Positions 8,299 through 16,016 of a DNA stretch of 64,000 bases are shown here, one piece after another; positions within the stretch are counted from its first letter, which is position 1, and every line of letters starts with the position of its first letter. Location of the stretch: the NCBI GenBank assembly GCA_944390275.1, contig CALXPL010000004.1, positions 93,139 to 157,138 of the forward strand, given 5' to 3'. The notes under the pieces were generated by a model, which saw only the letters and a list, made by a program, of their open reading frames with translations, made no database searches and was not told the DNA's origin. The DNA is from an uncultured Alphaproteobacteria bacterium. GTDB lineage: Bacteria > Pseudomonadota > Alphaproteobacteria > RF32 > CAG-239. The position numbers were made by a program, and so were the translations under genes.

Positions 8299-9096
8299 AT
8301 GAAAAAACAAAGGATACCGAATACGGAAGAATGCGATTGTGAGGCATTAAACGAACGTTGTGAAGAAGCGGAAAAAAGGCTTGCCGCCAGTCAAAAAGAA
8401 AGTGCCTCAAAATCATATTTTTTGGCACAAGCCACCCACGATTTGGAACAGCCATTGCACGCGTTAAGAATATTTATAAGTTTGCTAAAAAATACAGAGC
8501 TAAAGAAGGATCAACAAGAGCTTGTAGAAAAGATAGGCATGGCAGCCGATAATATGTATAAGCTGTTAGAAAATTATTTAGATTTATCGAAAATAGAATA
8601 TGGCGGAGTGAGGTACGAATCCTCCGAATTTTGTATTGATGAAGTAAGCGGCCGCTTAGCCGAAGAATTTAGCTTGATATGTGTGTGTCAGCAGAAAGAA
8701 TTTCATTACATACCAAGTAAATTGGTTGTTGAAACGGATAAAATATTATTAGAAAGATTATTAAGAAATATCTTATCCAATGCCGTAAAATATGCACAAA
8801 AGAGAGTAATATTTGGATGCCGCCGCCGAGGCAAATTTGTTCAAATTGAAGTATTAGACGATGGAAAAGGAATTTCTAAAAAAGATATTCCGCATATATT
8901 TGAAGAATTTTATCAAAGTTCAGAAGATAAAGAGAATAAGAAAAAAGGCTCAGGTTTAGGCCTTGCTATTGTAAAAAAAATAGCAGACATCATGAGTTTA
9001 GATATAAAAATAAGAACCAAAAGCAAACACGGAACAAGTTTTAATTTTCAAATACCGCTAGCAACAAAGAAACAAGAATACTTATTCAGGGGTTGA
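8299..9096 (+). CDS. Soluble sensor histidine kinase
   Basis: 265 residues from the ATG at 8299, which has AGGAAGG just upstream. An in-frame ATG at 8266 lacks a site and would overlap the DUF4340 gene. Order: a short coiled coil (10-40), a HisKA dimerisation helix with the phospho-acceptor His47 in THDLEQPLHALR, then HATPase_c with the N-box (NILSNAVKY, about 157-165), G1 (DDGKGI, about 187) and G2 (GSGLGL, about 217). There is no membrane segment and no recognisable sensor domain, and no response regulator is adjacent. Its place at the end of the ABC operon suggests it senses or controls that transporter (inference). Its end overlaps the convergent gene by 15 bp. Confidence 0.87.
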   Translation: MKKQRIPNTEECDCEALNERCEEAEKRLAASQKESASKSYFLAQATHDLEQPLHALRIFISLLKNTELKKDQQELVEKIGMAADNMYKLLENYLDLSKIEYGGVRYESSEFCIDEVSGRLAEEFSLICVCQQKEFHYIPSKLVVETDKILLERLLRNILSNAVKYAQKRVIFGCRRRGKFVQIEVLDDGKGISKKDIPHIFEEFYQSSEDKENKKKGSGLGLAIVKKIADIMSLDIKIRTKSKHGTSFNFQIPLATKKQEYLFRG

Positions 9097-9516
9097 ATTA
9101 TAATTTCGCAATACCGAAGAAATATAGATTAATTGTCGCAAATTCATATCCATAAGACAACTTTCACGGTTGTAAGTAGGAGAACCGGTGTAATTTGTCA
9201 TGCTAAGTACGTATAAATCGCAATATTCATTTTTGAAATTGGTCCAATTTTCATAAAGATTTTTCAAACGACCGCGAAACATACCGGAACCTTGATTCCA
9301 ATTTGTGAAACTAGAATCTTTTGAAATTTTTTCATACTCGGAATAAATTTGCTTATTAAGGCGAGAGTTTTCAGCTTTCATACATTCAGCCATAGCCTCA
9401 TCACTAACTTTTGCGGCATCTTTAATGCAATAATTATAAGCCGCAGATTGAGCAAAGACATTACAAGCAAGGGAGCAAAAGAAGCAAACAGCACAAAAAG
9501 AAAACGATTTCGACAT
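9082..9516 (-). CDS. LprI-like (DUF1311) periplasmic protein, copy 1
   Basis: 144 residues with a signal peptide ending near VFAQS. The mature part has the cysteine spacing of the LprI/DUF1311 family: Y-x-x-C near the start, A-E-C-M-K-A, then L-N-K-Q-I-Y-x-x-Y, a Trp-containing W-T-N-F-K-N-E-Y-C, and a last cysteine in R-E-S-C-L-M-D. Some members inhibit lysozyme, others are of unknown role. It is a diverged paralogue of the gene just upstream (6 bp gap). Its last 15 bases overlap the end of the histidine kinase on the other strand. Confidence 0.7.
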   Translation of the reverse strand: MSKSFSFCAVCFFCSLACNVFAQSAAYNYCIKDAAKVSDEAMAECMKAENSRLNKQIYSEYEKISKDSSFTNWNQGSGMFRGRLKNLYENWTNFKNEYCDLYVLSMTNYTGSPTYNRESCLMDMNLRQLIYISSVLRNYNSTPE

Positions 9517-9521
9517 GAGAA

Positions 9522-9959
9522 TTACCTTTTCGTTACAGCCATATCATTGTAAATTTTAACAATAGCCTCAACATTAGAAGCAAAACGATTTGTTAAATCC
9601 AACATACATTGAGATTTTTGAACATCAGTAATTGTACCGATTCCTTGAGAGAAAGTATAAGAATATAAGGAACAATATTTATTACGATAATCGATCCATT
9701 GTTTTAAGAGGGTTTGAAAATTTTGAGATGAAGAAAGAGTTTGGTCATTCCATTGAGTGAAATATTTATTCGTCATGATAGAAGAAAGACGAGATTGAAT
9801 TTTGCGCATTTCACGAGAAACTTCATCATTATTGCATTTTGCGATATCAAAATCGCCTTGAGCATTGTTCATACAAGAATCATAATCAGAAGAAGCGAGA
9901 GCCGGAAAGGCACACGCAACAGAAGCCCACAAGGCAGCCAGAGCGAAATAACGATGCAT
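9522..9959 (-). CDS. LprI-like (DUF1311) periplasmic protein, copy 2
   Basis: 145 residues. Two adjacent ATGs lie at 9962 and 9959; GGAGG is seven bases before the second, so I chose 9959. The signal peptide ends near PALASSD. The mature part repeats the layout of the neighbouring copy: D-Y-D-S-C, I-A-K-C-N, S-R-E-M-R-K-I-Q, K-Q-W-I-D-Y-R-N-K-Y-C, and S-Q-C-M-L-D-L-T. Both look like small periplasmic proteins with two disulphides. A role against host lysozyme would fit a host-associated life but is inferred only from the family. Confidence 0.7.
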   Translation of the reverse strand: MHRYFALAALWASVACAFPALASSDYDSCMNNAQGDFDIAKCNNDEVSREMRKIQSRLSSIMTNKYFTQWNDQTLSSSQNFQTLLKQWIDYRNKYCSLYSYTFSQGIGTITDVQKSQCMLDLTNRFASNVEAIVKIYNDMAVTKR

Positions 9960-10095
9960 CATAAAACCTCCACAAAAAACAAGTTAACTAAACTATAAAC
10001 AATATTAATTAACATTAGATTAAATTAAAAAATAAACTTGTGTTCAGAAAAATAGTCTATATATTAGAAAGTATAGAAAACAGAGGAAGGAAAAA

Positions 10096-10419
10096 ATGTA
10101 TAGATTTCTTTGGATATTTTTAATAATAGCATTATTAAGTTCCTGCTATTCAAGACGAGGTCATAGGATAGCGGATGATAGCTTTGTCGGAATGAGTGAA
10201 GAAGAATTAGTTACGACAATAGGTCCTCCGGATAGTTATTATGAAATGGGCAAGGAAAAATATTTAATATATAATAAGAATGGGTCTCAGTATTATGCGG
10301 GAAGTTACATTCCGATGATGTGCAAATTAACATTTGTTTTTTACAGGGGAGTTTTAGATAATTGGCATTATGAAGGCAATATGTGTGATGCCGTAGCCGA
10401 AAACATTGATTTGCATTAA
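10096..10419 (+). CDS. Small lipoprotein with SmpA/BamE-like pattern
   Basis: 107 residues. The N-terminus ALLSSC is a lipobox with the acylated Cys17. The mature part holds F-V-G-M-S-E-E-E-L-V-T-T-I-G-P-P-D, the helix-turn pattern of SmpA/OmlA (BamE-fold) proteins, followed by Y-E-M-G-K-E-K-Y-L-I-Y and two cysteines. It is probably an envelope lipoprotein of unknown role rather than BamE itself, since the outer-membrane assembly motifs are not evident. It has AGGAAGG before its ATG and its own terminator. Confidence 0.7.
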   Translation: MYRFLWIFLIIALLSSCYSRRGHRIADDSFVGMSEEELVTTIGPPDSYYEMGKEKYLIYNKNGSQYYAGSYIPMMCKLTFVFYRGVLDNWHYEGNMCDAVAENIDLH

Positions 10420-10421
10420 GC

Positions 10422-10460
10422 AAAAAAGAGAGATTTCAAAAAAGAGAAATCTCTTTTTTT
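10422..10460 (+). terminator. Intrinsic terminator of the small lipoprotein gene
   Basis: AGAGATTTC (10429-10437) pairs with GAAATCTCT (10446-10454), followed by a run of T. Confidence 0.8.
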
Positions 10461-10462
10461 AT

Positions 10463-11047
10463 GAGCCAGAGCGAACCCTTGGGAGAGAACCCGTAAATGA
10501 GATAAGAAAAAAGCCGCAATCTTATAATAAAGATAACGGCTTAAAGAATGGTAGGCGCGTGGGGCTGGAGGAAAAAAATTTCTCCTGAGGAGGAATTTTT
10601 GACGACAGAGTCAGAAATGTTAGTTTGCGAGCAAGCGAAAGCGCCGTAAAGCAAACGTTACATTTACTGTTGACCGCAGCGAGTTAGCGTTTGAGGAAAG
10701 CAAACGCTTATGAGCCAGAGCGAACCCTTGGGTGAGAACCCGAGAATGGGGCAAGAAAAAAAGCCGCAATCTTATAATAAAGATAACGGCTTATAAACTG
10801 GTAGGCGCGTGGGGCTGGAGGAAAAAAATTTCTCCTGAGGAGGAATTTTTGACGACAGAGTCAGAAATGTTAGTTTGCGAGCAAGCGAAAGCGCCGTAAA
10901 GCAAACGTTACATTTACTGTTGACCGCAGCGAGTTAGCGTTTGAGGAAAGCAAACGCTTATGAGCCAGAGCGAACCCTTGGGTGAGAACCCGTAAATGAG
11001 ATAAGAAAAAAGCCGCAATCTTATAATAAAGATAACGGCTTATAAAC
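10463..11047. repeat. ~250-bp tandem repeat next to tRNA-Lys (two and a part copies)
   Basis: The block beginning GAGCCAGAGCGAACCCTTGG occurs at 10463, 10712 and 10962, giving periods of 249 and 250 bp. Each copy contains the tRNA terminator hairpin and then TGGTAGGCGCGTGGGG (10549, 10799, 11048), which in the third copy is the 3' end of the real tRNA-Lys. In the first two copies this 16-mer is joined to CTGGAGGAAAAAAATTTCTCC and about 146 bp of other sequence with a hairpin (AGCGTTTG/CAAACGCT). Copies 1 and 3 share variants that copy 2 lacks. I see no protein gene in this stretch; the short frames across it are chance. Confidence 0.85.
11003..11041 (-). terminator. Intrinsic terminator of tRNA-Lys
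   Basis: On the minus strand AAGCCG (11041-11036) pairs with CGGCTT (11015-11010) around an inner ATCTT/AAGAT stem, followed by TTTTTCTTAT. Copies of the same hairpin lie in both upstream repeat units. Confidence 0.8.
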
Positions 11048-11123
11048 TGGTAGGCGCGTGGGGGTTCGAACCCCAGACCCACTGATTAAGAGTCAGTTGC
11101 TCTACCAACTGAGCTACGCACCC
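11048..11123 (-). tRNA. tRNA-Lys(CTT)
   Basis: 76 bases on the minus strand including the encoded CCA. Acceptor GGGTGCG pairs with CGCGCCT; D arm AGCTCAGTTGGTAGAGC; anticodon arm ACTGA-CTCTTAA-TCAGT with anticodon CTT; T arm TGGGG-TTCGAAC-CCCCA. It reads lysine AAG codons. Its last 16 bases are repeated twice in the tandem repeat on its 3' side. Confidence 0.95.
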
Positions 11124-11195
11124 GTGAGTAGGAACTCAACAACAAAGGCACTATACTCTGTGAAAATTAAATTTGCAACAAAATTTTTAATTTTT

Positions 11196-11648
11196 TTAAT
11201 ATTCGATTTTATCGGGTTTATTTTTCCATTCATTCATAACGGCGACAGCCTCATCCAATACAATTCTATGTAAATTGATAGGATCGTCATCATAAAAGAC
11301 TCTATCGCGAAAACCGATATTTTCGGCATCATAACGGTCTGCGGCATAATAGATTTCGGCGATATTAGCCCATTTTGCGGCATTGAGACACATGGGGCAG
11401 GGTTCACAAGAGGTATAGAGAGTACATCCAGAAAGGTCAAAACTGTTGATATTACGACAAGCGTTTCGAATAGCAACGACTTCACCGTGAGCAGTTGGGT
11501 CATTATCAAGAGCAACGCGATTATGCCCTTCACCAATAATTTTTCCGTTTTTGTCAACGATAATACATCCAAAGGGCGAGCTACCGGCATCAATGGATGT
11601 TTTGCTTAATTTGATAGCTTTTTCTAAATTTTCTTTGTGATTAATCAT
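11196..11648 (-). CDS. Guanine deaminase-like nucleoside/base deaminase
   Basis: 150 residues with the cytidine-deaminase-like zinc site: H54 and E56 in TAHGEVVAIRNAC, and C84/C87 in TSCEPCPMC. The S-P-F-G-C-I-I-V start, the N-D-P-T-A-H-x-E motif, Y-A-A-D-R-Y-D-A after the zinc site and the short C-terminal I-E-Y resemble the small guanine deaminases of the Bacillus GuaD type (guanine to xanthine) more than TadA. The family usually has HAE; here it is HGE. Function as a guanine deaminase is likely but not certain; another purine or cytosine substrate is possible. Confidence 0.78.
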   Translation of the reverse strand: MINHKENLEKAIKLSKTSIDAGSSPFGCIIVDKNGKIIGEGHNRVALDNDPTAHGEVVAIRNACRNINSFDLSGCTLYTSCEPCPMCLNAAKWANIAEIYYAADRYDAENIGFRDRVFYDDDPINLHRIVLDEAVAVMNEWKNKPDKIEY

Positions 11649-11884
11649 GATAACACCTCATAAACAAACAACTTTTAGAAAAATAGCAAAAAAAAGTAAA
11701 AAGAACAAGAAGAAAACACTTTACAAAATAAAACATAATGGATTGTAAAAATATACAGGACAAGAGAATTACTTAATCATTAAAAAAGAGTCTGTTTGTG
11801 AAAACGGGCTCTTTTGCCTTTTTAAATAAAAATTAACGGAAGTGCACTAATCTCGACACAAAGAAAAATGCAAGGGGAAAAAAG
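11649..11884. promoter_or_regulatory. Divergent intergenic region with a terminator-like hairpin
   Basis: 236 AT-rich bases between the deaminase (minus) and the HD gene (plus). A strong hairpin, AAAGAGTCTGTTT/AAACGGGCTCTTT with G-T pairs, lies at about 11785-11815 with T-rich tails on both strands. Since it is upstream of both genes it cannot end either; it may be a leader terminator for the HD gene or the end of a small RNA. Confidence 0.45.
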
Positions 11885-12733
11885 ATGGAACAAAAGGGCA
11901 AACAAGACGAAGCCTTGCTGCTGAAGTATTACAAACGCTGTAAAGATAAAGTCCGCGATAATCAATATTTAAGTTTATATGCCGATGAAAAGCTCACGCA
12001 CAGTTTTCAGGTTGTCGGAGCCGGAAATTATATCATGCGGCATGAAGATGTGTTCAAGAAAAGAGCAGATGAAAGATACCTGCGCTCCGCAAAATTAGCT
12101 TATCTGTTTCACGACATCGGACGATTCGTTGAAATAGAACATTTATATGACGAATATCCCGATTTTAAGAAACACGACCATTCACAATATAGTTATGAAA
12201 TTTTGAAAGGAATTTTGGATTACGCACAAGCAGAAATATTGCTCCCGGTAAAACACCACGGACACATGATAAAATCGTTATACGAAGATGAAGATTATCA
12301 AAAAATAAAAGATATCCAACAAAAGCAAGATGTTGAGCATATCGCTTTTTTGGTTCGCGATGCGGATAAAATAGCCAATTTTTACTTAATGAAAAATTCA
12401 CAAAAACAAGAGAATGACATATTTGAGCATCTGTTCATGAATAAAGCACCGGAGGGAGAATTATCAGAGAAGATGGTTCATGACTTTTTATCATTAAAAA
12501 TGCCGGGGCGAGGGGATATAAGATGCAAAGGCGATTGGATGCTTAATTATCTTTCATGGATATATGATTTAAATTATCAGGCATCTTTTGACTTTTGCCG
12601 CAAAACAGGCGTGTTTACCGCCATGTTTAGGATACTCGATAAATATAATAAGAATAAAGACTTGCAGAAAGAAATAGAACGGACTATTGTAGAATACATA
12701 AATCACCGAAATCAACAATTTGAAAGGGGATAA
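11885..12733 (+). CDS. HD domain phosphohydrolase
   Basis: 282 residues. The metal-binding pattern is complete: H39 in LTHSFQV, H76-D77 in LFHDIGR, K-H-H-G-H at about 123-127, and D159/D161 in VRDADKI. HD proteins hydrolyse phosphomonoesters or diesters of nucleotides; the substrate cannot be told here. The protein has no membrane segment. It starts with AAGGGG upstream and is followed three bases later by the AsmA-like gene, so the two are probably co-transcribed. Confidence 0.85.
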   Translation: MEQKGKQDEALLLKYYKRCKDKVRDNQYLSLYADEKLTHSFQVVGAGNYIMRHEDVFKKRADERYLRSAKLAYLFHDIGRFVEIEHLYDEYPDFKKHDHSQYSYEILKGILDYAQAEILLPVKHHGHMIKSLYEDEDYQKIKDIQQKQDVEHIAFLVRDADKIANFYLMKNSQKQENDIFEHLFMNKAPEGELSEKMVHDFLSLKMPGRGDIRCKGDWMLNYLSWIYDLNYQASFDFCRKTGVFTAMFRILDKYNKNKDLQKEIERTIVEYINHRNQQFERG

Positions 12734-12736
12734 GAC

Positions 12737-13501
12737 ATGAAAAAAAGATATCTGTTATTAGGTTTGGTAGCCGTAGCTGCCGGAGCATATTATTTTACGC
12801 CGTCCATCAGCAGCATAGTTTCGAGCTTGGTTCACAAGTATGGCAGTGAAGTTCTCGGAACCAATGTTGAAATGAAAGGGCTTGATTTTTCGTTGAGTAA
12901 AGGCGAAGCCAGTATTGATAAAATCACCATTGCCAATCCGAAAAATTATAAAAGCCCGACCTTGTTTGATTTAACCAAAGTACAGGTAAAGGTTGATTTG
13001 AAGAGCTTGGCAAGCGATACGATAGTAATAGATTCAATTTTAATCGATAAACCGGAAATCACTTATGAAATGTTGTCGGTAACTCAAAATAATATTAAAC
13101 AAATACAAGATAACATACAAAATTATCTGAAAACTCATAGCTCACAAGAAAGCAAGGCTGAAGCAAAAGAAGAAACAACGAAAAAAGAAGAAGGCAGTTC
13201 AAAAAAAGTTGTGATTAAAGATTTGCAGATTAAAGGAGCGAAATTAGCGGCCGCGGCAATGGGTAAGGAAATTTCGGTAACTCTTCCGGATATTACGATG
13301 AAAAACATCGGAGAAGAAAAGAAAGAAAAGAGCATACCGGAAATTATTGCTGATGTTATGAACAAGATTTTAAGCACCGCATCACAAGCTGTTGTCAGTA
13401 ATAATTTGAGTAATCTTGAAGATGTCGCTAAAGAAAACTTACAAGAAGTTGTCGGAAATGTAAAAGACAGAGTTAAAGAACTCGGTATTTTCGGAAACTA
13501 A
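12737..13501 (+). CDS. AsmA-like envelope protein
   Basis: 254 residues with an N-terminal membrane helix (about 4-22). The region about 38-105 (N-V-E-M-K-G-L-D-F-S-L-S-K-G-E-A-S-I-D-K-I-T-I-A-N-P then T-V-Q-V-x-V-D-L-K-S-L) is the repeated beta pattern of AsmA/DUF748 proteins, which span the periplasm and are linked to lipid transport to the outer membrane. It is much shorter than true AsmA (over 600 residues). The part after about 135 is Lys/Glu rich. Preceded by GGGGAT and ended by a clear terminator. Confidence 0.65.
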   Translation: MKKRYLLLGLVAVAAGAYYFTPSISSIVSSLVHKYGSEVLGTNVEMKGLDFSLSKGEASIDKITIANPKNYKSPTLFDLTKVQVKVDLKSLASDTIVIDSILIDKPEITYEMLSVTQNNIKQIQDNIQNYLKTHSSQESKAEAKEETTKKEEGSSKKVVIKDLQIKGAKLAAAAMGKEISVTLPDITMKNIGEEKKEKSIPEIIADVMNKILSTASQAVVSNNLSNLEDVAKENLQEVVGNVKDRVKELGIFGN

Positions 13502-13519
13502 GAAGATAAAAAACAAAAA

Positions 13520-13548
13520 AAGAGCAGGGTGAAATACCCTGCTTTTTT
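13520..13548 (+). terminator. Intrinsic terminator after the AsmA-like gene
   Basis: GCAGGGT-GAAAT-ACCCTGC (13524-13542) is followed by TTTTTT. Confidence 0.85.
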
Positions 13549-13611
13549 ATGAGTTTATTTATAGAATACCTCGAGTTTACAGCGAAGTATTTATATCATA
13601 AGAACAGAAAG

Positions 13612-15231
13612 TTATTTAAAATATTGAGCGACAATATTGGGTGTAAGGATTTGCGGCAGAATTTGCAACTTTTCTCCGTCATAATAGACATATAAAGGAA
13701 TACTGTTCCGTCCGTAATGCTCTAAGGCTTGAGCAATTTGCGAGTCCTTATTTGTCCAATCGGCTTTGAAGAGAAGAATATTTTTTTCTTGAGCGAGTTT
13801 GGCAAATTCTTGTGTGTTAAGAGTTGATTTCTCATTTGCAATACAAGTAATACACCACTTAGCCGTAAAATCGATAAAAACTTTTTGCCCGTTATTGACA
13901 GCTTGCGTAACAGTTTCGTAATTATATTTATTCCAAGCAATACCGAATTGATTAACATCGGGACGATTGGCAAGCTGATTATAAAGAACCCAGCTCAACC
14001 AGACACAAGTGAGAAAGACGGGGATAACAAAAATACGTTTAAGTGTAACCATCCATTTCCCAGGTTTAGGCAACAGACGAGCCAAGACTTTCGGATAAAA
14101 TCCGAGAAAGAGGAAAGGCGCGGCATAACCAAGAGACAGAGAAAAGAAAATGGGATAATAATAAAACACCGGTTTTGTTAAGGCATAAGCAATGGCAATT
14201 CCCATAAAAGGAGCGGTACAAGGTGTAGCAATCAACACAGAAAACACTCCGGTAAAGAAAGAGCTGAAATGCCGAGCCTTAACCGAAAGACGAACCATCG
14301 GGTCGGTAAATGGATTTTGCACTTTTATCAAATCAAGGAACATGAACAAGATAAGAATAAAAATAGCAAGGAGTATCGACACAAAAACGGGAGATTGCAT
14401 TTGAAAACCCCAACCGATTTTTTCGCCGTTTTCGCGAAACACCACTAAAACAAAAGCCATGAGTAAGAAAGAAGCAACAACCCCAACCGTATAAAGCAAA
14501 GCATCAGATTTCGCACGTTTTTTGTTTTTTGCCCCTTTAACGAGTGCAATAGCCTTAAGCGAGAGAACCGGAAAAATGCATGGCATTAGGTTTAAGATAA
14601 GACCGCCGCCGAAGGCCATAAGCAAGATGAGCCAAAATTCGGGTTCAGAGTTAAGGTTAGGAATTTTGTCTTCTTGGAGCATAAAAGTTTTTTCGGCATT
14701 CCATAAAGTTTTATACCATGATTTTGACGGAGATACATTTTCTTTTGTAACCGGAAGGGTGAACGAAAATTTATGTTCTTGCGGAATACATTCATCGGCA
14801 CATTCCTGCCAATATACCGTAGCCTCAAAATCAGCGGAAGGATTATCGGAGCAAGCCGGAGAGATGAGAGCATGATAATAGGCTTTATCGGCATAGACGT
14901 TAAGGAGCAAGCCGTCATCATTAATTTCCTGAGCCAAACTCCAACGAACATGGGATATTTTGTAACCTTTAGGCAGTGTCCAATCCACTTTGGTTGGCAA
15001 ACCGATATCTCCGGGAGCCGGAGAAAAAATATGCCAACCTTTTTCGATGTCAAATTCAAGAAGAACCTGCATATCTTGACAAGAATTAATTTTATCGGTT
15101 GTCGTCAAGAGTTTTAGGTTAACATGAGGTGTGCTTTTAGACAAAGAAAGAGCTTGCGCATTAGGAGATACTCCCAATCCCATTCCGATAAGACACCAAA
15201 GGATGGCAAATTTTTTCAACAATGATTTCAT
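13612..15231 (-). CDS. DsbD/ScsB-like thiol:disulphide interchange protein
   Basis: 539 residues in the three-part DsbD layout. A signal peptide is followed by a periplasmic N-terminal domain with C144/C148 in WQECADECIP. About eight membrane helices follow with the paired membrane cysteines C218 (NLMPCIFP) and C338 (IATPCTAP). The C-terminal thioredoxin-like domain carries C460-x-x-C463 (AKWCITC). Such proteins move electrons from cytoplasmic thioredoxin to periplasmic thiols. Given the many Cys-rich exported proteins in this window it may help their folding (inference). Its ATG overlaps the stop of the phosphatidyltransferase gene as TAATG. Confidence 0.88.
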   Translation of the reverse strand: MKSLLKKFAILWCLIGMGLGVSPNAQALSLSKSTPHVNLKLLTTTDKINSCQDMQVLLEFDIEKGWHIFSPAPGDIGLPTKVDWTLPKGYKISHVRWSLAQEINDDGLLLNVYADKAYYHALISPACSDNPSADFEATVYWQECADECIPQEHKFSFTLPVTKENVSPSKSWYKTLWNAEKTFMLQEDKIPNLNSEPEFWLILLMAFGGGLILNLMPCIFPVLSLKAIALVKGAKNKKRAKSDALLYTVGVVASFLLMAFVLVVFRENGEKIGWGFQMQSPVFVSILLAIFILILFMFLDLIKVQNPFTDPMVRLSVKARHFSSFFTGVFSVLIATPCTAPFMGIAIAYALTKPVFYYYPIFFSLSLGYAAPFLFLGFYPKVLARLLPKPGKWMVTLKRIFVIPVFLTCVWLSWVLYNQLANRPDVNQFGIAWNKYNYETVTQAVNNGQKVFIDFTAKWCITCIANEKSTLNTQEFAKLAQEKNILLFKADWTNKDSQIAQALEHYGRNSIPLYVYYDGEKLQILPQILTPNIVAQYFK

Positions 15232-15905
15232 TATTTTCCAGCAATAACAAAGTTATAATAAGCGGCAATCATAATGCTGAAGGCTTTGACCAAGCATAAG
15301 ATACCGAGAACGATGGCAAATTCCATAAACCAGAAAGGCAAGATGCAGAGGACAACGGAAGCCAAAAAGACTTCAGCCCCTTGAGCAAAGCCTCCGAGAT
15401 AAAAAGGAGACTTGTCAAAGACGATTTGTTTTTCGGTTTGTTTTTTATAAGCAATAACGGCATAAGCGAGCATAGCGCAAGCAGAAGACGTAAAAGCAAA
15501 GAGAAAGAAGGAAGCGACAACGGCATTTTGCAAAGGATTAGCCAGAGCAAAACCGAAAATAATGCCGGCATAGAACACATAATCAAGAGCCGCATCAAGA
15601 AAGATACCGAATTCCGTAATTTTGGAATGACGAGCAACGGCACCGTCGAGCAAGTCAAACACGCGATTGATAAGAATACAAGCCAAAGCCCAACCATACA
15701 TATTAAGAGCCAAAAAATTTACGGCAGAAATACCGATAATAAAGCCGAGAATAGAGATAAGATTAGCGTTAACGGATTTTTTTACCAAGAATTTGGCTAA
15801 AACATTCACTTTATTAAGGAGAAGATTGTGAACTTTCTCGCAGGCTTTGTTTATATCTTGAAGAGATTTCTTGATTCTGGAAAAGAGATGTTTATTCTCA
15901 AACAT
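15231..15905 (-). CDS. CDP-alcohol phosphatidyltransferase family protein
   Basis: 224 residues with several membrane helices. The catalytic signature D-L-L-D-G-A-V-A-R followed by G-I-F-L-D-A-A-L-D is at about 85-110. Enzymes of this family transfer a phosphatidyl group from CDP-diacylglycerol to an alcohol (glycerol phosphate, inositol, serine or others). The acceptor cannot be told; the amphipathic N-terminus and single copy here do not decide between PgsA-like and other types. It forms a two-gene unit with the DsbD-like gene by a TAATG overlap. Confidence 0.82.
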   Translation of the reverse strand: MFENKHLFSRIKKSLQDINKACEKVHNLLLNKVNVLAKFLVKKSVNANLISILGFIIGISAVNFLALNMYGWALACILINRVFDLLDGAVARHSKITEFGIFLDAALDYVFYAGIIFGFALANPLQNAVVASFFLFAFTSSACAMLAYAVIAYKKQTEKQIVFDKSPFYLGGFAQGAEVFLASVVLCILPFWFMEFAIVLGILCLVKAFSIMIAAYYNFVIAGK

Positions 15906-16016
15906 GGTAATTGCCTTTCAAAAATAATGACTAAATTTATTTTAAAATAGAACAAAAAATCCATAAAGTAAAAGCAAGTTAACAAGTTATTAAACAAAAA
16001 AGTGAGAGACCAACGG

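Noticed and set aside
10406..10588. Open frame of 60 codons on the plus strand
   Set aside because: It runs through a terminator and into the repeat; no support as a gene.
10870..11082. Open frame of 70 codons on the minus strand across the repeat and tRNA
   Set aside because: It covers the tRNA 3' end and the tandem repeat, a common chance frame opposite structural RNA; no ribosome-binding site.
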